Notes under the pieces: model-generated
What the model was told of the DNA's origin: nothing
Databases searched by the model: none
The model's input: the letters and a program-made list of their open reading frames with translations, nothing else
Position numbers and translations under genes: made by a program
Assembly (NCBI GenBank): GCA_963920575.1
Contig: OY986968.1
Coordinates: 27,968,129-28,032,128, forward strand
Reading direction: 5' to 3'
Length of the DNA: 64,000 nt
From: Narthecium ossifragum
Lineage: Eukaryota > Streptophyta > Magnoliopsida > Dioscoreales > Nartheciaceae
Shown: positions 12,054-25,479 of the stretch, piece by piece
How positions within the stretch are numbered: the stretch's first letter is position 1
Layout of the letters: each line of letters begins with the position of its first letter

Positions 12054-15000
12054 ATGCCTCTCGGGCAGATGAAGCATTCCAAGGGGGAGAAGCGTGTCTG
12101 TTCGAAGAAACCTTTGCAGAAAACTGTGAATCAGCAGAAACCTGAGTGCCTGGAGCCCTTGAAGGAAGCAAAGAAGGGTGCTGGGAGAAGGAGGGGGAGA
12201 GGGAGAGGGAAAGGTGGTGCGGCTAAAGTAGAGAGACCAGTGAAGTTGCAGGTGGATGTGGATGTCGGTGTCGGTCCTCCTACCTCCAGTAAAGAGATTG
12301 GGTTCCCCCGGCGGCCTGGGTATGGCCAGGTTGGAACCAAGTGCATCGTCAAAGCTAACCACTTCCTTGCTGAGTTGCCTGATAAGGATTTGAACCACTA
12401 TGATGTGAGTCCTGCAAGAAAGTTTGGTTCAGAGTTTTTGTGAATGATGTTATGTCCATCTGGATCATGTGGTTCTTTCTCAAATTTTGTCCACAGGTCA
12501 CAATTAGACCAGAAGTCCGCTCTCGATCCGCAAACAGGGCAATCATGGCTGAGTTGGTGAGACTTTACAGGGAGACTGAGTTGGGTATGAGGCTACCTGC
12601 TTATGATGGCAGAAAGAGCCTTTACACAGCTGGAGCTCTGCCTTTCACTTCGAAGGAGTTCTTCTTAACGATCACTGAGGAGGATGAGGGAGCGAGCATT
12701 ACAAGGTTGGTTGGTTGTTCCTGTCTTCGTAATCCTTGTTTGTTCTATTGAATCAATTAATGGGTTTCATTATTGTACATGTGATACTTCCCTCTATAGG
12801 GAGAAGGAATACAGAGTCAACATCAAGTTTGTAGCTCGTGCGGACCTTTACCACTTGCGTGAGTTTATAGCTGGGAGGCAAGCCCATGCTCCTCAAGAAA
12901 CCCTGCAGGTTCTTGATATTGTTTTAAGGGAGTTATCAAATCAAAGGTACCATTTCCAGATAAGACAATGTTGTTTACCCCATTATAAGCGTGCTGGGAA
13001 TTTAATAATTCTGCTGATGGGTTGTTAGGTACATGCCAGTTGGGAGATCATTCTTTTCTCCTGATATCAGAAAGCCGCAGAGGTTGGGCGATGGTTTGCA
13101 GTCATGGTGTGGCTTCTATCAGAGCATTAGACCAACTCAAATGGGCCTGTCTCTCAACATTGGTATAAAAACACTGTTCATGATCATGGTCATGGACTAG
13201 TTTGATACACTCTCAAGTGTGAACTCTTATCTGCCTCATGTTTTTACTATGTTAAGAAAGTGTCCCTTTTATTTTATTTCAGACATGTCCTCCACTGCCT
13301 TCATTGAACCACTTCCCGTGATTGAGTTTGTAGCCCAAATATTGGGCAGAGATGTATTGTTGAGGCCACTGTCTGATGCTGAACGTGTTAAGGTACTCTT
13401 TTATTGGAAGCTTGTTCCGGATAGTGCACGGAATGAGTGCATATTTCTTTTTCCTTTTCATTTATGTTTTCTTTCATGTACAAATGATCTGCTAGTAAAC
13501 AGACCATAATGAATTCTGAAGTCCACAGCCATAGAGTTCTCACATTAGTCAATCACAGCTAATTAAATCACTCAAGCTCATATTTGTTGTGCAACAGATC
13601 AAGAAAGCTCTTAGGGGTGTTAAAGTTGAAGTCACTCACAGAGGAAACGTGCGGCGGAAATACCGAATTTCAGGACTGACATCTCAACCTACACGTGAAC
13701 TCATGTATGATGCAACCTTTTTAAATTCTTCGTTGTGCTATATTCTGCTCATCTGGAATTATTTTACATACTACAATGCTAAGGTGTGCATTATTCTCCG
13801 ACAGCATAAACATTACTGCATCCTAGTGTAACCACATGCAAACAATTTCTTTCAACAGTTTCCCTGTTGATGAGCAAATGAACATGAAGTCTGTGGTCGA
13901 ATACTTCAAAGAGATGTATGGATTCACAATTCAGCATGGTCATCTTCCTTCTCTTCAAGTAGGAAATCAGAAGAAGGCAAATTATCTGCCAATGGAGGTG
14001 AAGTTAAATGTTCTCCCAACTTTTTCATTGAGCAAACAGCAGAGACTTAGGTTTGGTGTATTCTTCAGGCTTGCAAGATTGTTGAAGGTCAGAGATACAC
14101 AAAGAGGTTAAACGAGAAGCAGATAACATCCTTGCTAAAAGTCACGTGCCAGAGGCCTAGAGATCAGGAGATGGACATTTTGCAGGTTAAACATCTTTGG
14201 TTCCTTAAAGCACAGCCTTTTGGCTCAATTAAGCCAAAAAAAAAAAAAAAGAATCTTTGCTTTCTCAATCTTTAAACAAAGGTTTCCCTCCATATTGCTC
14301 AAAGGAAAAGGTAATCGGATTCTATGAAGGCATAAGACTGTCCAGATAATTCTATTGTCTGAATTGTTTGTATTCCAACAACTGCAGTCATTTTATCTTA
14401 CTTAAAATATGATTTCCATTCGGCCTACCACCTGTTAATTACCATCTGCTGTTAGAGGTTTCTAACACGTTGTTGAGCCTGCATTATTTCAATCAAATCA
14501 TTAAACGGCTTGTAATTTTGCTGTTACTGTTGGTTCCATTGATGTTCTTGTTGTCATGTTGGGATGCCAACATGACTGTTTCTTTGATGACTAGTCTGAT
14601 GCATCTTTACGCTTTCGACATTCAACTTTTCTGTGTTCTTTCCTGTCATTTCGGAACTTGCTTTCTATTCTGGAGGCTTGCTATCAGTATATTAGGTTTT
14701 TATTTATCCATGACAGCAGAGTTGAAAAAAATGCCTAATTCTCACTTTATAAATACCTGTTATGTTCAGACAGTTCATCAGAATGCTTATGAACAAGATC
14801 CTTATGCAAAGGAGTTTGGGATAAACATTAGCGACAAGCTTGCATCTGTCGAAGCTCGGGTTCTTCCTGCTCCATGGGTAATGAGTTCTACTTATTTCAG
14901 ATTAGTTCGAAGGTCTTTTTTACCGTTCTCTTTCCATAAATAAGAAGTTTGATTAATGCTGATATGTTTATTCACTTTGTTGCTGAAGCTGAAATATCAT

Positions 15001-18000
15001 GATACTGGGAAAGAAAAGGAATGTCTGCCTCAGGTTGGCCAGTGGAATATGATGAACAAGGTAATCTTATGCCTGCTTTGTGGTTTTAAAAATCTACATA
15101 TACATCAATATTTGAGTTATGGAGTGGGAGAATGTAACTCTTCTGTGTGTTAAACATTTTCCGTTGAAAGCAGAAAGTGATAAATGGATCTACAGTAAAT
15201 CACTGGGCTTGCATAAACTTTTCACGAAGTGTTCAAGAAAGCACCGCTCGTGGATTCTGCCAAGAACTTGCACTGATGTGCCAAATATCTGGCATGGTAG
15301 AAATTCTTTAACTCACATTTTCTCTCATACATTTGTTTTGCTAATTGTTAGTATACGTATCTTTTAGTTGTTTTGAGCCTCTTATACAAATAGTACTCTC
15401 TTGATCCTCATACCTGTTTTCACTCAAGTCAATCTCTATCATCATGCACTGCAGGAATTCAACCCTGAGTCCGTAATACCTGTTTATTCTGCAAGGCCTG
15501 ATCAGGTAGAGAAAGCTCTTAAGCATGTCTATAATGCAGCCACGAACAAACTGAAGGGCAAAGAGCTGGAGCTTCTCTTGGTCATTCTTCCTGACAACAA
15601 TGGTTCTTTATATGGTACTTCCGTTTTAAATTACTTTTGTGCATCATTCACTGGCATCTATTCTTTCTATTTGCTTCAGGAGGTACGCATTAGTGATTAT
15701 CAGTGTCTAGGTCTTGATCTGACTGTTGCTTTACATTCAGGTGATCTCAAACGAATCTGCGAGACTGATCTGGGACTGATTTCACAGTGCTGCCTAACAA
15801 AGCATGTTTTCAAGATTAGCAAACAGTACCTTGCAAATGTATCACTGAAAATCAATGTGAAGGTGACTATGTTGAATATTCTTTATTATTCTTCACAACA
15901 GAAAATATGGCTAGGACGTTTGTTCTTCCAGGATTCTAAACCTCTGTCTTCTGTAACTATATTGTCTATATTGTTTATGCAGATGGGGGGAAGAAACACT
16001 GTGCTACTGGATGCTATAAGCTGGAGGATTCCCTTGGTCAGTGACATCCCAACTATAATATTTGGGGCAGATGTAACTCATCCGGAGACTGGAGAGGATT
16101 CTAGTCCATCGATTGCTGCTGTAATAACAGTTTATCCAATTTTCTTGTATTTCTGTTGTCATTTATTGCTGAATGAAGGTGCTAGTTGTTGTACTTGACT
16201 GATCTTTTACTATTGATCCATGCTTATAGGTTGTGGCTTCCCAAGATTGGCCAGAAGTTACAAAATATGCCGGGTTGGTTTGTGCTCAGGCTCATCGGCA
16301 GGAACTCATTCAGGATTTGTTCAAGACCTGGCATGATCCACAGCGGGGTACTGTCACAGGAGGCATGATCAGGTTTGGAACCTTTTCTCCGGATGTTGTG
16401 ACCTAAGAGCATGTTAATAGTAGAAATTTTTTTTCCTGCTTGAGGTGCACGGTCAGTTGTTAGTTCCAGTGTTCGATAAATGTTAAGGTGTTTGAATTTT
16501 TAGCCCTGATTGAATTTTTAGCCCTGACAAGCATAGTGGGCATCCCAGCAAGTAAGAAATTTTTGGAAGTAATGAGCAAACTGTATGGTGGTTATGTCTA
16601 CCACTAGGTCTCTTTGGATCTTCTTTGAGCTTCACTTCAGTCATATCTTGCTCTTGTTTTAGTTGGAAGTTTCTAAAATTTCTGGTGTTTTGACGAGAGT
16701 CTTGTCTCTGTTTTTGCAGGGAGCTTCTAATATCCTTCAGGAAGGCAACTGGCCAAAAGCCATTAAGAATAATTTTTTATAGGTGATGAATTTTGATATC
16801 AACTTTTCAAGTCATAAGAACACTATCGATACCCTACGACATTATAATATGCAGAATGCTTTGCTGGATGCTTGCAATATTCATAACCTGCACGAGTATA
16901 TGCTGTTTTCTCATTCTATTTTCATTTGACCTTTTGCAGGGACGGTGTTAGTGAAGGACAGTTCTATCAAGTCCTGTTATATGAATTAGATGCTATTCGT
17001 AAGGTTTGTGCAAAGATAGTATCCATGATATCCTTAGGACTCACTGAGATTGGTACTTATTGACTTTCTTTTCTAGGCATGTGCTTCCTTAGAGCCAAAT
17101 TACCAACCTCCAGTGACCTTTGTGGTGGTTCAAAAGCGTCATCACACGAGACTATTTGCAAACAACCACAAAGATAGGAGTAGCACTGACAAAAGTGGAA
17201 ATATCCTGCCTGGTAACTACTATGCTCTCAATATTTTTCGACCATCGTATACGACAGTTGCCTGAAAGTATTTAAAGGGTACAAAGAATAACAGCAGGCA
17301 CAATCGGCAGCCTGCAATGAGATCCAGAGGGATTTCCTGCAGGGCTTTGACGTGCTATTTTACCTTCTAAATTCATGGAAACCGTCTAGAAACTAAATTT
17401 TTAATGCTACAGGTACGGTGGTGGATTCTAAGATTTGTCATCCAACTGAGTTTGACTTTTACCTTTGCAGTCATGCCGGAATCCAGGTAGTTTAAGTCTT
17501 CTGATTACTTAGAGGTCCCGTGCTTAGTTTCATGCTTTCTCTATCTATATCAAGGAAGCAATACAGGGTTAAAATGGTTTCACATGGCCCTTCTTCTTAC
17601 TTATTACATCCGCTGGATTTAATTGTGTTCCTCTACGTTATTGTGCTTCTTAAAGAGATAAGTGAATATTAACTTAATCACTGATATCACGGTAAATTTA
17701 CTCTACTTAGAATGCTTTTTGAGAAGCTTGACTAGATCTCTATGCTATTAATTGTGGATGTGGAGCGAAATTTTTAAATAGTGGGTTGTAAAAACATGGA
17801 ACAGCGTGTAGTGTACCCTTATTGTTCAATGACCTACACCATTCTCATGCAAGTATCACTAGCTAGAAGAATTGTTAGAAGATTTGACATGTGAATACTT
17901 TCTTTATTCAGGAGTTGAAACCTACACAAGTTATTGATTACTACTAAGGCAGAAAGTCTGATGAGCGGGAAATGATCTTATTCTACTAATTAAATTCCAG

Positions 18001-18563
18001 AGCTTCTTTTTAGCCTTTCTTTTAGTCAAGTATTTGATGCCTTCCATTAATTTCTACTGACAGGGAACAAGTCGGCCGGCACATTACCATGTTTTGTGGG
18101 ATGAGAACAATTTCACCGCCGATGAGATGCAGACACTGACCAACAATCTTTGCTACACGTAACTCTTCTTGAAACAGAACATTTTCCAAAGTTGTAACAA
18201 CAGCATTTCCTCTTGAATCTTACATGGTTTGATCTATTCGTCCAGGTACGCTCGGTGCACACGTTCAGTTTCTGTCGGTAAGTTCTTGCACGTAATCTTA
18301 TTTCTTGCTTGCATAGAGAGAGGTAATACTTCAATTGGTTTCCTTTAATGGTACTGATCAATTCCTATTCTTCCTTTCTTTTCATTCGTTAATCTTGAGC
18401 AGTCCCACCTGCATATTATGCCCATCTAGCTGCATTCCGAGCACGCTTCTACATGGAGCCAGAGGCACATGAGAATTCAACCTCCCGGAAGGCCAATGGT
18501 TCAGGCGTGAAACCTTTGCCTGCGCTGAAGGAGAAGGTGAAGAGGGTGATGTTCTATTGTTAG
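12054..18563 (+). CDS. AGO10: Argonaute, AGO10/PINHEAD (ZWILLE) clade
   Basis: Twenty-two exons: 12054-12404, 12497-12705, 12800-12946, 13029-13162, 13283-13392, 13598-13704, 13859-13997, 14069-14185, 14770-14877, 14989-15060, 15174-15296, 15455-15614, 15741-15862, 15983-16120, 16230-16372, 16720-16782, 16940-17003, 17077-17212, 17413-17486, 18064-18158, 18246-18277, 18403-18563. They total 2805 nt (934 aa). A short Arg/Gly-rich N-terminus (residues 42-55) precedes the N, PAZ (about 280-395), MID and PIWI domains. The slicer tetrad is complete: D663 ([10 protein letters not shown]), E704 (HRQELIQ), D749 (FYRDG) and H889 (YYAHL). The protein ends VKRVMFYC. The start resembles the AGO10 N-terminus (MPLGQMK). 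In other plants AGO10 sequesters miR165/166 and maintains the shoot meristem; that role here is inferred from clade membership. An in-frame ATG at 11991 would add 21 residues. Confidence 0.95.
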
Positions 18564-18881
18564 GGAGGACCTCAGAAGACAAGAGTAGCATGTAAACAGT
18601 GTTGTAATTATACCGTAGAGAGGCAGCATCAGTGTTCCTAGAGCAGCACCCTTTTGATGTTTGTACACTACTGAGTTTAGAGATGTATCACATCTTGCAT
18701 TTGGCGCAGCCAGTGTACTAGTTTTGCGTGAATCCAACCCGTCAATTTCCTAACCCGTTAAGTGCGGGCCGGGTCGGGTTCGAGTATCCGTCGCCCGATT
18801 TCCGTTCTCGTGGATTTTATTTTGCGCAAGGCCCCTCCAGCGGTCGGTTTATTCGAACTCCCGCTCTTCCTTGGTTCTCGG

Positions 18882-21031
18882 ATGTCTTCCATGGCGGTTT
18901 CCTCAGGGAGCTCCAGAGAATGGACGAGAGATCCGTCTTCACATTCCAATTCCGGTTAGGTTTACCAAAACTACGAGTAGAATCTCTTGCCAGAGTTTGA
19001 TCAATCTCGTAAATTCTTTCCGTCGACTCTAATCCCTTCTGATTTCTTGAATTTTTGTGAGATCTCCAGTGGTATTTGCATGAGTGACTTGGTAATCGGT
19101 GAAGATTTTAGATCGTATCACTTCTAATCTCTCATTCGTATATCCAGTTAGGTTTTCCAACACTATTTGTAGAATCTCTTGCTAGAGTTTGATCAAACGA
19201 GTAAATTCTTGCCGTCGACTCTAATCCCTTCTGATTTCTTGAATTTTTGGGCAACTGCGGATCATCTATTCGTTTCTTTGTGAGATCTCCATTTATATTT
19301 GCATGACTGACTTGGTAATTGGGTGAAAGATTTTAGATCCTTTCACTTCTAATATCTTATTCACATGATTTACTTTCCAATATTTGATTTCGGTTTCTAG
19401 TCTTAGTGTGTAGATGGGTTCATGAGGATCTTAGGTTGATCGCTTTAGGTATTATGTTAGAATCGTATCTTTGCGTTGCAGGTAGTGGAGTCACTGGAGT
19501 GTGCATGATGAGTGCCACTTGGAAGGAGAACCAGCATCCATCTTTCATCCATTTCATCTCATCCTTCCTGAGCGCCAATTCATATCGCCTCAACTTCCTC
19601 CCGATATCCCCAGTAGCTGCCTTTGCTTTTTGGATTTGCACTTCAAGTTTGTCTTTTGAACTACTAATGGTTGGTTTCTGTAGGATTTCATAGTGAACAA
19701 TGGGGGCTTGTCGGTTGCGTTTATCTTTGTAACAAATTGGGACTATGATGATGCGCCTTTAGTCTTTAACAGGTAGGTGGCCTTAGTGATTCCTTCAGTT
19801 GTTTTAGCTATCCTTCATTTTGATCCCATGGGGGTTTTGCAGAGTTGAGAAACTGAAGAGGCAATTTCGGCACCTATATGTCATAGTGTCCCTTCCTACA
19901 ATGGAGCAAAATGATTCTTTCAATCACTCATACTTCCAGTAAGTGGGCAATGGTGTTCTGGCTTCTTTGGGTCTTATCTCGAAGTTTGTTTGGTGTAAAG
20001 ATGGTATTATATGTAAGTTTGTTTGGTGTAAAGATTGATATTTTTTCCGTTTTATTTGTAAGGTATGCTGTCGAGCTTGGTAGCCCTACTTTTATTCCAG
20101 TTCGTGATCCAGAGATGGGGTTTGAGAAGATGGTGAAGATAGCTCATGCTCGTGGGGGTAAAATACCAATGTCTATGTATGCCAGAAGCTCCATTTCTGA
20201 AATCATGCTTATAGAATCATCTGTTCGCAGTATGCAAAAGGCAGGATGCAATCTCTAAGTTGAAGGATGAGGTCAGCTGATGTTGTTTAGTTCTCTTGCT
20301 CATTATCTTCGTATTCTATATACTGGGACAGGGCTAATTTGATGATTTGTCGCGAAAGCGCGAGCGAGCTGTGCAAGGGATGGACATGTTCCTTAAAGTG
20401 ATGACCTCCATACCTGGCATCGACAATCATGATGCAAATGCAGTAATCTGTTCAACCTTATTCTACATATATATGTTTTAATTCATCTTGATTTTCTCTT
20501 CTTCTTTTTTTTCCTTTTGTTCACTTAGTCAGATTAGCTTATAGAAGTGAATATGCTTTTTCACTGGTGTCTCTAACTTTTGCTAATTAGTTTCATCAAT
20601 CCTGGCCAAAGTATGTACTAACCATTTTTATGTTCTTCTGGTATGCTGATGAATACGAATATGATATTGTTTAGAGCACCAGGTAAATTGATGTCATAGC
20701 TGTGAACAGGGTCTTCTTTGCAGTAGGAAGTAGGAACTGCATCTGCAATTCTCAATTGGGTCACCTTCGTTGTTTTGTTTCATGCTTAGAATTTACCTGT
20801 GCTAGCTACCTGTTTTGGCACCAAAGCTCCTTGACATTTCTATTTTATCTAGGAATTAACATGTCACTTTTCCTTATTAAGCTTGCCCAAGCCATTGGTT
20901 CAATTGAAGCAATATCCAGAGCTTCAAAGGGATTTATTTTGGAGAGCACAGATCTTTCGGTGGATAAAGCCGAAAGGATAATAAGGTTCTTCAGGGATCC
21001 AAGCTACTTTCTCAGCCCTAAAATCAATTGA
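18882..21031 (+). CDS. PTD: PARTING DANCERS (PTD), ERCC1-like meiotic crossover protein
   Basis: Eight exons: 18882-18954, 19482-19612, 19684-19772, 19843-19938, 20063-20157, 20231-20271, 20359-20442, 20882-21031. They total 759 nt (252 aa). The centre (residues about 69-175, around [10 protein letters not shown] and [15 protein letters not shown]) is XPF/ERCC1 nuclease-like, with no ERKxxxD catalytic motif visible. Residues about 186-245 ([20 protein letters not shown]) form a tandem helix-hairpin-helix module, and the protein ends FLSPKIN. In Arabidopsis and rice PTD partners SHOC1/ZIP2 in an XPF-ERCC1-like complex that promotes interference-sensitive (ZMM) crossovers. The start is uncertain: ATGs at 18882, 18891 and 19505 are all in frame, and I chose 18882 because exon 1 splices in phase with exon 2. 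The gene starts only 319 bp after the AGO10 stop. Confidence 0.88.
18951..19370 (+). repeat. tandem duplication of about 192 bp in PTD intron 1
   Basis: The segment starting at the exon 1 donor (18951 on) recurs from about 19143. Shared blocks include GTAGAATCTCTTGC, CCGTCGACTCTAATCCCTTC and TGACTTGGTAAT. Copy 2 has an insert of about 30 bp. The copies are diverged by scattered substitutions, so the duplication is not very recent. Confidence 0.8.
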
Positions 21032-24000
21032 TTGTAAAAAGGTTGGTGCTTTAGTTATCTTGTTTTCTCGAGTTGATACTAGAATTTATAAACTGACCTT
21101 TTATCTTTTCCTCTTCTATTCTCTTAATTTATATACTGAGCATTGGCCTTGAAAAGGTTTTATTCTGATTTCATGAAAGAATTGTCAGTTATTCTATTTT
21201 TTGCACTGCCTTGTTACACTCTTCTGCACATACTCATACACGAGTTGTTTTGAGCCTTTAATGTATCTGCATTTTGCTATTATTATAGGGGAAAGACACC
21301 TTAGAAAGTAAATTCTATCGTGGTAGGTAATTTTCTTCCCAGTTGAACCTGTAGTAGGTGATCATGCGCAGATTTCCATGTTGGGGATCATTGCAAGGAA
21401 GCTGTTTTAATGAAGCCTTGAAGATCTTTGAAGAGATGCAGCTTTGAGAACTAGAATGCCTTAATCTGTGCACTGTCCAAGGAAAATGGCTCCGTTATTT
21501 TATCCCTGATAATGTGATGATGGAAGATGTCTGTTGGGCAACTCATCTTGTGGGTGTGTAAGCATACTGCTGTGTTAGCACCTGATAATGAGGGTAGAAC
21601 ATATACTCTTCTCTAACTTGTAGTCTTAGGCAATAGAGGGGATGATGTCCGAAGAGTGAGAGCTCTCTGATGGATTGTAAAGGAGTAGAGAATTTCGCTC
21701 CATAGCAGTGAATCGTGTAGTTCATGAGTTCTTGTTGGGGATGAACTACTCGATCCAAATTCATTCATCTATTCAGTTATCTACAGCCTCGTACTCAATT
21801 AAAAGCAGAATCTTTGTGAACTAAGGCCATTTTAACAGCAAGGCTAAATTTCCTGTGGCAACTGTCACCTGCTCTGTTTATTATACAGGTTCTTCTAGAT
21901 GTCTGTTACACATGCTTTTCTTGGATTGAGCTTATTCTTCTTCCTTGACCATGCTATATGATTGATCAAACTTATATAACATGTGCAGATTGTTGTATGA
22001 TCGGATATTGGAGCTTGTATACATACTCATCAGATGTGAAACTGGCCTAGTTGTTCAAAAAGATGATTATTTGTGGCCAGTGACAGGTATGTTGCGGAGC
22101 ATCTTTCTTGTTGTTGAACTGTTTTCTAGCATAGAAATATAAATTCCAGCTCAAAGAACTATATTTTACATTGATAGTCACACTCCTTATTTCCTGTCTT
22201 CCTGATTGCCATCGTTCGGTATATGTGAAGCATAATAGATTTTAGCACCGAAGATTGTTGTCTTCTGATAACAACATGGTTCTTTAATACAGTTCTCCAA
22301 CTCCACTCACATTCTTAAGGCAGCTTGCTACATTTTGTTCACTTTAAGAGTTTCTTAAATGTGTTTTTCCTTTAACTATATGTACTTTGCTGCAATAGAT
22401 GTCTGCCATCTCAGTTACGCTCATTAAGTAATTGTCTTGCAAGATTCTAAGTTTTGATCTTAGATATATCTGACAATGCGATCGATGCATGCATGCAAAA
22501 ATTAGTGGTGCAACCTCTCTTTATCCAGTTTTTCTGAATTTTGATTGCTCACACCGTAAGCCGAGTCCTCGCTTAAGTTGACAAAATGACTACTGGTTCT
22601 CACTCGCTTATTTCATGGAAGCATGGGCTCCAGCAGTCCATGGTTGTATTTGAAGTATGCTAATAGCCAACAAAGACGAGGAACAGGTTACAGATGGAAA
22701 GAAGATATTTTTAAAAAATGTTGAAAAGTCTCTCTGGAAGCAATCTGCTGATAAGGATTTTAATGCAATTTCAGAAACTCACTTTCCATCACTACATCCC
22801 TATAATGAGAGGAGATATTTCCACTACTCACGTGTTTTTGGTCATCTCTATAAGCAAAGTCATAAATGTTGAAATTTTGACATGCACGCCATCTGGCTCA
22901 TTCCTTTCCAAATCCATCACTATTCCAAGTTTACTGGAGTTCTTACGCTGACTAATCGCAACTTTATCCATATTTGACCATTTGAACAAGCAGAAGATGC
23001 GGTAGAATTCTTGAAGCTTTATGAGGATTCTTTGAATTTGGACTCATTGTTAGATATTTAGGAATACAAATAGGAGGCAAAAATAACGAGACCTTGATGA
23101 GTAGCTTCGGTAATGGAAATAGTGGTCCGTTGTGGTTGCTAATAATAATATAAATATCATGAATTAGATGATACGTGTTGTCATACAGTTGGATATTGCT
23201 CATGCAAATTGATGGATTTCAAATGCTTAGTCGTCGCGGTAAGTCTCAACTGAAGCAGTGCATAGCTCCTCTAAGTAATTTGGCAATATCTGCGTGATAT
23301 GTATAGTTAATGACCACCTTAAAATAACCTGGACAATAAACGGTATCCCCAAGGCTCAGGCCTTATCTCAAAATTTGTCGACTATTTCAGGTCGGCGGCT
23401 TATGTCATGCAGGCCCCTCCGCATCCGTCTCCTGCTTTTTGACATTAGAAATTAAAGAAATCATAGTCGGAGTTTCTGACGACATGATTGTTGTTATCAA
23501 CTATTTAAATGTGAATACCATCCAGAAAGATGGTTATTTACGGCAGGTCTTCTTATCTGGAGGCTACGAGCACATAGCATGGGGGTTTCCTTAACCAATG
23601 AGCTAGCTGGTTACATGACCGATTAGTTCTACCCACAGGCCGTCAGGAATAACCGGATCGCTGGACAAGGATGGCCCTAGCGTGGCTTTATCTTGATATA
23701 GAAAGAACTCCCGGCACACAAAATATGGCATTTCTGCCTAGCAACAGAAGGATGAATACTTGGTACAGGTTTTCCGCGATTCCTTATTTGAATTTTAATA
23801 AGGACGTACCGTATCCAAATTTTCCAACTCCAGAAAGGCAAGAGCAATATTCAAGCCACTGATCAGCATGTTTGAGCTTTATCCATTGCTGACAGATGAC
23901 AAACCTAATGAACGCCAGCTGAAAAGTCATTGCCAGGGGACTTAGGTATGATATTATTGTTACATCTTACAGTGTTTTAACACGATAGCAGTCATCATCT

Positions 24001-25479
24001 GAGTTTACTTAGACTTAGCTGTCATGGACCCACTGAAAAAGGAGCTGACGGAGTCAACTTCGAACTTTCCGCCATTGATATGATTTCGACCCAACGAGGG
24101 TTGAAGGTGAATTTAATAAACTAATACTTCCTATTCCTAATGAATCTCGAAACCCATTGTCAGGATGATTTAATATCCGTTTGGACTAAACATATAATAA
24201 GTTTACACGATGGATGAAGTAAAAATTATACAAATATCAAAGACAGTTACCTGGGATTTTGAGAAAAGTGTTTTGAAATATAAATGAGGCTTATGTATAA
24301 TCCTAAATTCCTAATTGTTTCTCGTTATCGAGCTTTGAAATCTTTATTCTGGTTCCATGAACTATATGGTAAAGATATCAAAGTTTGGTGGAACCTGGCA
24401 TCATTAGATAAAGTTGTAGCTAGCACGGACGTTAGATCTAGGAGTCCGTTAGAACCCTTGAACGGGCACGTACCTATTGCTTAGCTGGGACGCTGCGGGA
24501 TTGCTCCTGCAGCACATCTGACTGCCACTGTCACGTGCGAAGGCCGGCCGAGGTGTCGCACTTGAAAGGATGAGACCATCATCGTGTGACCACTTGAAAT
24601 CATATTAGGCGATGGACGGTTGGGATGGACCAATCAATAGCAATCAATCAGGTGGTCCTGTGCAGGCTAAGGGATCAGGTGGTCCTCTGGGCGCCGGGAT
24701 CACGGTCCCAACCCAACGGCACCCAGATCTATGACCATCCCACGTGACCTCGTGGGCCCAGTTTTGGAGTTGGGGGGGGGGGACAGGACATCCGTGCGAC
24801 CGCACATCCAGCGGAATCTACATCTGATGGTGTGCCACGGAGCCTTGATTTCCGCATCATGAGCCGTTCAATGGCCCCCCTTGACGTTGATGATAGCGAG
24901 TCATCGGGAGCACAACCAGCTGTCGAGTCTGGTACTCCTCTAGTAGTAAGCCCTCTCAAAGGTGCTGAGAGACACGTCTCGGTTTGCTTCATATCTAGTC
25001 TAGGTAATATGGTAAGGTGATTACATTGAAGTACAGATATAATTATGAAACTATCATGCCTTTATTAACGTTATTGTATAATAATATCTTGCACGGTGTA
25101 TTTGCTTGTCGTTGAAACGAATATTAGATATGGATTCCTAACTTCATCAACCATGTGATCCATATGCCTTTGCTTCTTTCCAAAGTTTATGTCACGGTCT
25201 TCACTCACTAACTAATATATAATCAATAAATATTATCATGGACATCACTAATCACATTACATGGTAATCATCGTTTTTTAGGTGAGTTCATCTTGATTGT
25301 ATGATATATCCAAACTTAACTTATATCATACATCTATATCCATATGATAACATATACTTGATCTCGTATAATAGATTGAATAATTCTGATGCAAAACTGG
25401 TAAACGAAAAATATACAAAGGAAAGCACTTGGAATAAAAGCAATTAATAGAATGGCGATAGTTTACATTCACGTAGACT
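21032..25479. other. gene-poor interval with short unrecognised frames
   Basis: 4.4 kb between the PTD stop and the 3' end of the DELLA gene. The first few hundred bases are probably the PTD 3' UTR. Protein-like but isolated frames occur at 22657-22872 (KKIFLKNVEKSLWKQSADKD) and 23671-23862 (around RTPGTQNMAFLPSNRRMNTW). The latter may continue after a frame change into KPLISMFELYPLLTDDKPNE near 23850. They could be remnants of a decayed gene or transposon; I recognise no family. A frame at 24284-24484 is also unassigned. The last 450 bp are AT-rich and would be 3' UTR or spacer for the DELLA gene. Confidence 0.4.
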
